From assembly GCA_964019165.1 (NCBI GenBank), contig OZ025272.1:3087993-3151992 (forward strand): a stretch of DNA of 64,000 nucleotides, written 5' to 3'. This document shows, piece by piece, positions 58,262-64,000 of the stretch. Numbering within the stretch: the first letter of the stretch is position 1; each line of letters opens with the position of its first letter. Below the pieces are notes generated by a model. It did not search any database, was not told the origin of the DNA, and saw only the letters and a list, made by a program, of their open reading frames with translations. Source of the stretch: Mastigias papua. Lineage: Eukaryota; Cnidaria; Scyphozoa; Rhizostomeae; Mastigiidae. The position numbers and the translations under genes are program-made.

Positions 58262-59018
58262 AGACCACATGTATAAAGACTCAGTTGGAAGACGATCGTT
58301 AAACTGATTGTTGACGAATCAGATAATGAGTTGGCACCACGATACTTACGGCGTCTTTTCACTAGAGACTCCTGTTATCAAACTCGTACCCTACGTAACA
58401 AATCAACAGATCTCAGGATACTCAAAAACATCCTTAAATTTGCAAATACGTCTTTCGTATCATGGGGGTGAAACTATGGATTAGATTAACAGCAGAGGCA
58501 GAAAAGCGTCTGGAATTTTCTTCAATAACACATTACTTCCTTTCATTTAGTGCAAGTTACTATTTATTTTTATGCGTCTTTGCACTTGTTTTATTTTATA
58601 TTACTTAGATTAATTTTTTATTGTTTGTAGGTTTTTAAGACATCACTTTGTTTTATTTTATTGTATGTAAATGTAAATTTGGGCCCCTTGACAACAGCAT
58701 TTGGGGTCATTCCACGATAGCTCATAACATCGGTGGTCAAGTCAAAATCTTCAAAATCTATGAACCTTCTATTATGGATTCATCTAGGGCAGATGAGACA
58801 ATACTGAAAATTTGAAGGTATTAGCCCTGTCCTTTAAAGTTTTAAGGCATTTTTTGTATATTATAACTTCATCCACAGAAGGAGCTTTTATACTTTTAGT
58901 ATCTTCCATAAGCTCTAATGAGCACACCAGTCACTTCTAAGCCATTATCGTTTCAGGGTCTTTCATAAACTTGGGCCTCTTTTTATATAACGACATTCAA
59001 AAGGCGGTGCTTCAAGAA
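58262..59018. other. Spacer between foldback element and satellite array
   Basis: AT-rich sequence without a convincing gene. The right part (from about 58970) leads into the first satellite monomer with partial similarity to the repeat. Confidence 0.5.
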
Positions 59019-62000
59019 AAATGCCAAGGCTATAGCCTTACTTTTTGGCCAAAAATGCCTCATTTTCATCACTTTTCAATCTGCAATCGAATTCAATCAG
59101 TTTCAAATTTGTTCATTTTTGAGCAAAATATCAAGGCTATAGCCTTACTTTTTCGCCTAAAATGCCTCATTTTCATCACTTTTCAATCTGCAATCAAAAT
59201 CAATCAATTTCAAATTTGGTCATTTTTGAGCAAAATACCAAGGCTATAGCCTTACTTTTTGGCCAAAAATGCCTCATTTTGATCACTTTTCAATCTGCAA
59301 TCAAAATCAATCAATTTCAAATTTGGTCATTTTTGAGCACAATACCAAGGCTATAGCCTTACTGTTTGGCCAAAAATGCCTCATTTTCATCACTTTTCAA
59401 TCTGCAATCGAATTCAATCAATTTCAAATTTGTTCATTTTTGAGCAAAATATCACGGCTATAGCCTTACTTTTTCGCCTAAAATGCCTCATTTTCATCAC
59501 TTTTCAATCTGGAATCAAAATCAATCAATTTCAAATTTGGTCATTTGTGAGCAAACTACCAAGGCTATAGCCTTACTTTTTGGCCAAAAATGCCTCAATT
59601 TCATCACTGTTCAATATGCAATCAAAATCAATCAATTTCAAATTTGTTCATGTTTGAGCAAAATACCAAGGCTATAGCCTTACTGTTTGGCCAAAAATGC
59701 CTCATTTTCATCACTTTTCAATCTGCAATCAAAATCAATCAATTTCAAATTTGGTTAGTTTTGAGCAAAATACCAAGGCTATAGCCTTACGATTTGGCCA
59801 AAAATGCATCATTTTCATCACTTTTCAATCTGCAATCAAAATCAATCAATTTCAAATTTGTTCATGTTTGAGCAAAATACCAAGGCTATAGCCTTACTGT
59901 TTGGCCAAAAATGCCTCATGTTCATCACTTTTCAATCTGCAATCAAAATCAATCAATTTCAAATTTGGTCAATTTTGAGCAAAATACCAAGGCTATAGCC
60001 TTACTTTTTGGCCAAAAATGCCTCATTTTCATCACTTTTCAATCTGCACTCAAAATCAATCAATTTCAAATTTGGTCATTTTTGAGCAAAATACCAAGGC
60101 TATAGCCTTACTTTTTGGCCAAACATGCCTCATTTTCATCACTTTTCAATCTGCAATCAAAATCAATCAATTTCAAATTTGGTCATGTTTGAGGAAAATA
60201 CCAAGGCTATAGCCTTACTTTTTGGCCAAAAATGCCTCATTTTCATCACTTTTCAATCTGCAATCAAAATCAATCAATTTCAAATGTGGTCAATTTTGAG
60301 CAAAATACCAAGGCTATAGCCTTACTGTTTGGCCAAAAATGCCTCATTCTCATCACTTTTGAATCTGCCATCAAAATCAATCAATGTCATATTTGGTCAT
60401 TTCTGACCAAAATACCAAGGCTATAGCCTTACTTTTTGGCCAAAAATGCCTCATTTTCATCACTTTTCAATCTGCAATCAATTTCACATTTGGTCATTTC
60501 TGACCAAAATACCAGGGCTATAGCCTTACGTTTTGGCCAGAAATGCCTCATTTTCATCACTTATCAATCTGCAATCAAAATCAATCAATTTCACATTGGG
60601 TCATTGTTGAGCAAAATACCAAGGCTATAGCCTTACGTTTTGGCCAAAAATGCCTCATTTTCATCACTTTTCAATCTGCAATCAAAATCAATCAATTTCA
60701 AATTTGTTCATGTTTGAGCAAAATACCAAGGCTATAGCCTTACTTTTTGTCCAAAAATGCCTCAGTTTCATCACTTTTCAATCTGCAATCAAAATCAATC
60801 AATTTCAAATTTGGTCAATTTTGAGCAAAATACCAAAGCTATAGCCTTACTTTTTGGCCAAAAATGCCTCATTCTCATCACGTGTGAATCTGCAATCAAA
60901 ATCAATCAATGTCATATTTTGTCATTTCTGACCAAAATACCAAGGCTATAGCCTTACTGTTTGGCCAAAAATGCCTCATTGTCATCACTTTTCAATCTGC
61001 AATCAAAATCAATCAATTTCAAATTTGGTTAGTTTTGAGCAAAATACCAAGGCTATAGCCTTACGATTTGGCCAAAAATGCATCATTTTCATCACTTTTC
61101 AATCTGCAATCAAAATCAATCAATTTCAAATTTGGTTATTGTTGAGCAAAATACCAAGGCCATAGCCCTACGTGTTGGCCTAAAATGCCTCATTTTCATC
61201 ACTTTTCAATCTGCAATCAAAATCAATCAATTTCAAATTTGGTCATTTTTGAGCAAAATACCAAGGCTATAGCCTTACTTTTTGGGCAAAAATGCCTCAT
61301 TGTCATCACTTTTCAATCTGCAATCAAAATCAATCAATTTCAAATTTGGTCATTTTTGAGCTAAATACCAAGGCTATAGCCTTACTGTTTGGCCAAAAAT
61401 GCCTCATTTTCATCACTTTTCAATCTGCAATCAAAATCAATCAATTTCAAATTTGGTTATTTTTGAGGAAAATACCAAGGCTATAGCCTTACGTTTTGGG
61501 CTAAAATGCCTCATTTTCATCAATTTTCAATCTGCAATCAAAATCAATCAATTTCAAATTTGGTCATTTGTGAGCAAAATACCAAGGCTATAGCCTTACT
61601 TTTTGGCCAAAAATGCCTCATTTTCATCACTTTTCAATCTGCAATCAATTTCAAATTTGGTCATGCTTGAGGAAAATACCAAGGCTATAGCCTTACTTTT
61701 TGGGCAAAAATGCCTCATTGTCATCACTTTTCAATCTGCAATCAAAATCAATCAATTTCAAATTTGGTCATTTTTGAGCTAAATACCAAGGCTATAGCCT
61801 TACTGTTTGGCCAAAAATGCCTCATTTTCATCACTTTTCAATCTGCAATCAAAATCAATCAATTTCAAATTTGGTTATTTTTGAGGAAAATACCAAGGCT
61901 ATAGCCTTACGTTTTGGGCTAAAATGCCTCATTTTCATCACTTTTCAATCTGCAATCAAAATCAATCAATTTCAAATTTGGTCATTTGTGAGCAAAATAC

Positions 62001-64000
62001 CAAGGCTATAGCCTTACTTTTTGGCCAAAAATGCCTCATTTTCATCACTTTTCAATCTGCAATCAATTTCAAATTTGGTCATGCTTGAGGAAAATACCAA
62101 GGCTATAGCCTTACTTTTTGGGCAAAAATGCCTCATTGTCATCACTTTTCAATCTGCAATCAAAATCAATCAATTTCAAATTTGGTCATTTTTGAGCTAA
62201 ATACCAAGGCTATAGCCTTACTGTTTGGCCAAAAATGCCTCATTTTCATCACTTTTCAATCTGCAATCAAAATCAATCAATTTCAAATTTGGTTATTTTT
62301 GAGGAAAATACCAAGGCCATAGCCTTACGTTTTGGGCTAAAATGCCTCATTTTCATCACTTTTCAATCTGCAATCAAAATCAATCAATTTCAAATTTGGT
62401 CATTTCTGACCAAAATACCAGGGCTATAGCCTTACTTTTTGGCCAAAAATGCCTCATTTTCATCACTTTTCAATCTGCAATCAATTTCACATGTGGTCAT
62501 TTCTGACCAAAATACCAGGGCTATAGCCTTATTTTTTGGCCAAAAATGCCTGAGTTTCATCACTTTTCAATCTGCAATCAACATCAATCAATTTCAAATT
62601 GCGTCATGTGTGAGCATAATACCAAGGCTATAGCCTTACGTTTTGGCCAAAAATGCCTCATTTTCATCACTTTTCAATCTGCAATCAAAATCAATCAATT
62701 TCAAATTTGGTTAGTGTTGAGCAAAATACCAAGGCCATAGCCTTACGATTTGGCCTAAAATGCCTCATTTTCATCACTTTTCAATCTGCAATCAAAATCA
62801 ATCAATTTCAAATGTGGTCAATTTTGAGCAAAATACCAAGGCTATAGCCTTACTTGTTGGCCAAAAATGCCTCATTTTCATCACTTTTCAATCTGCAATC
62901 AAAATCAATCAATTTCAAATTTGGTCAGTTTTGAGCAAAATACCAAGGCTATAGCCCTACCTTGTGGCCAAAATGCCTCTTGTTCATCACTTTTCAATCT
63001 GCAATCAAAATCAATCAATTTCAAATTTGGTCACTTTTGAGCAAAATACCATGGGTCTAGCCTTACTTTGTGGCCTAAAATGCCTCATTTTCATCACTTT
63101 TCAATCTGCAATCAAAATCAATCAATTTCAAATTTGGTCATTTGTGAGCAAAATACCAAGGCTATAGCCTTACTTTTTGGCCAAAAATGCCTCATTTTCA
63201 TCACTTTTCAATCTGCAATCAAAATCAATCAATTTCAAATTTGGTCAATTTTGAGCAAAATACCATGGGTCTAGCCTTACTTCTTGGCCAAAAATGCATC
63301 ATTTTCATCACTTTTCAATCTGCAATCAAAATCAATCAATGTCAAATTTGGTCACTTTTGAGCAAAATACCATGGGTCTAGCCTTACTTTTTGGCCAAAA
63401 ATGCATCATTTTCATCACTTTTCAATCTGCAATCAAAATCAATCAATGTCAAATTTGGTCACTTTTGAGCAAAATACCATGGGTCTAGCCTTACTTTGTG
63501 GCCTAAAATGCCTCATTTTCATCACTTTTCAATCTGCAATCAAAATCAATCAATTTCAAATTTGGTCATTTGTGAGCAAAATACCAAGGCTATAGCCTTA
63601 CTTTTTGGCCAAAAATGCCTCATTTTCATCACTTTTCAATCTGGAATCAAAATCAATCAATTTCAAATTTGGTCATTGTTGAGCAAACTACCAAGGCTAT
63701 AGCCTTACTGTTTGGCCAAAAATGCCTCATTTTCATCACTTTTCAATCTGCAATCAAAATCAATCAATTTCAAATGTTGTCAATTGTGAGCAAAATACCA
63801 AGGCTATAGCCTTACTTTTTGTCCAAAAATGCCTCATTGTCATCACTTTTCAATCTGCAATCAAAATCAATCAATTTCAAATTTGGTCATTTGTGAGCAA
63901 ACTACCAAGGCTATAGCCTTACTTTTTGCCCAAAAAAGCCTCAATTTCATCACTGTTCAATATGCAATCAAAATCAATCAATTTCAAATTTGTTCATGTT
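59019..64000 (+). repeat. 107-bp satellite array, cut by the window end
   Basis: About 46 head-to-tail monomers, mostly 107 bp, with a few of 97 bp lacking one AAAATCAATC block (for example near 60470, 61640, 62060, 62475). Each typical monomer holds AAGGCTATAGCCTT and, two bases later, TTTTTGGCCAAAAA, both perfect 14-bp palindromes, followed by CTCATTTTCATCACTTTTC and repeated AATCAATC motifs. Higher-order repeats are present: 418 bp (starts 61261, 61679, 62097) and 428 bp near 63060-63490. Because 107 is not a multiple of three and monomers repeat in all frames, the recurrent 64-residue open frames are not genes. A centromeric or heterochromatic satellite is possible, but nothing in the sequence proves it. 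Confidence 0.95.

Noticed and set aside
59054..63916. Dozens of 64-residue open frames, one per satellite monomer
   Set aside because: They recur every 107 bp, shift frame each time and have no start context or independent conservation; they are satellite translations.
59019..64000. CRISPR-like regular repeats
   Set aside because: Units are contiguous and diverge along their whole length; there are no unique spacers, and the locus is eukaryotic.

Overview
The window is nuclear DNA of an animal, most likely a marine or freshwater invertebrate (cnidarian- or sponge-like; the exact group cannot be read from the sequence). Reasons: intron-rich genes with GT-AG splicing, metazoan protein families (microsomal epoxide hydrolase, TCF25), an ER-lumen protein ending in KDEL, several retrotransposon classes (restriction-endonuclease LINE, CR1/L2-like, RTE-like, Penelope-like), tRNA-like repeats, MITE-like elements and a large satellite array. 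No bacterial, organellar or viral gene and no CRISPR array was seen.

Layout. (1) 0.1-27 kb: a tandem duplication of a five-exon EPHX1-type epoxide hydrolase, both copies on the + strand (A 2793-15848, B 18005-26933). Exon lengths are identical (327, 389, 191, 256 and 208 nt), each copy predicts 456 residues, and both keep the full catalytic set. The 5' flanks are duplicated too. Copy A has since collected insertions upstream and in its 8.7-kb first intron: inverted-repeat elements, one with a telomere-variant core, two RLE LINE pieces, a CR1-like LINE ending in a perfect hairpin, and a large AT microsatellite. Copy B intron 1 holds an AT microsatellite and tandem 246-bp repeats, each carrying a tRNA cloverleaf inside a longer inverted repeat. 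(2) 28.2-31.3 kb: an almost intact RTE-like LINE with an 11-bp target-site duplication and only two in-frame stops. (3) 32.0-52.4 kb: a complete TCF25 (NULP1/Rqc1) gene of 25 exons, 667 residues, + strand. Its introns contain a Penelope-like element that has lost its RT catalytic core, three hammerhead-ribozyme motifs, LINE scraps and minisatellites. (4) 54.2-56.8 kb, - strand and convergent with TCF25: a three-exon gene for a 338-residue secretory-pathway protein with a signal peptide, 16 cysteines in the mature part, an acidic tail and C-terminal KDEL. I do not recognise its family. (5) 57.1-58.3 kb: a complete foldback element whose arms are 20-bp minisatellites. (6) 59.0 kb to the window end: a 107-bp satellite array, about 46 monomers, with two adjacent 14-bp palindromes per monomer and higher-order periods of 418 and 428 bp.

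The three host gene families have unrelated jobs: xenobiotic or lipid epoxide hydrolysis at the ER, ribosome-associated quality control, and an unknown ER-lumen role. There is no operon-like logic. The novelty lies in the repeats and in the unrecognised KDEL protein. Exon boundaries were placed by hand from splice sites, reading phase and family conservation; no alignment software was used.
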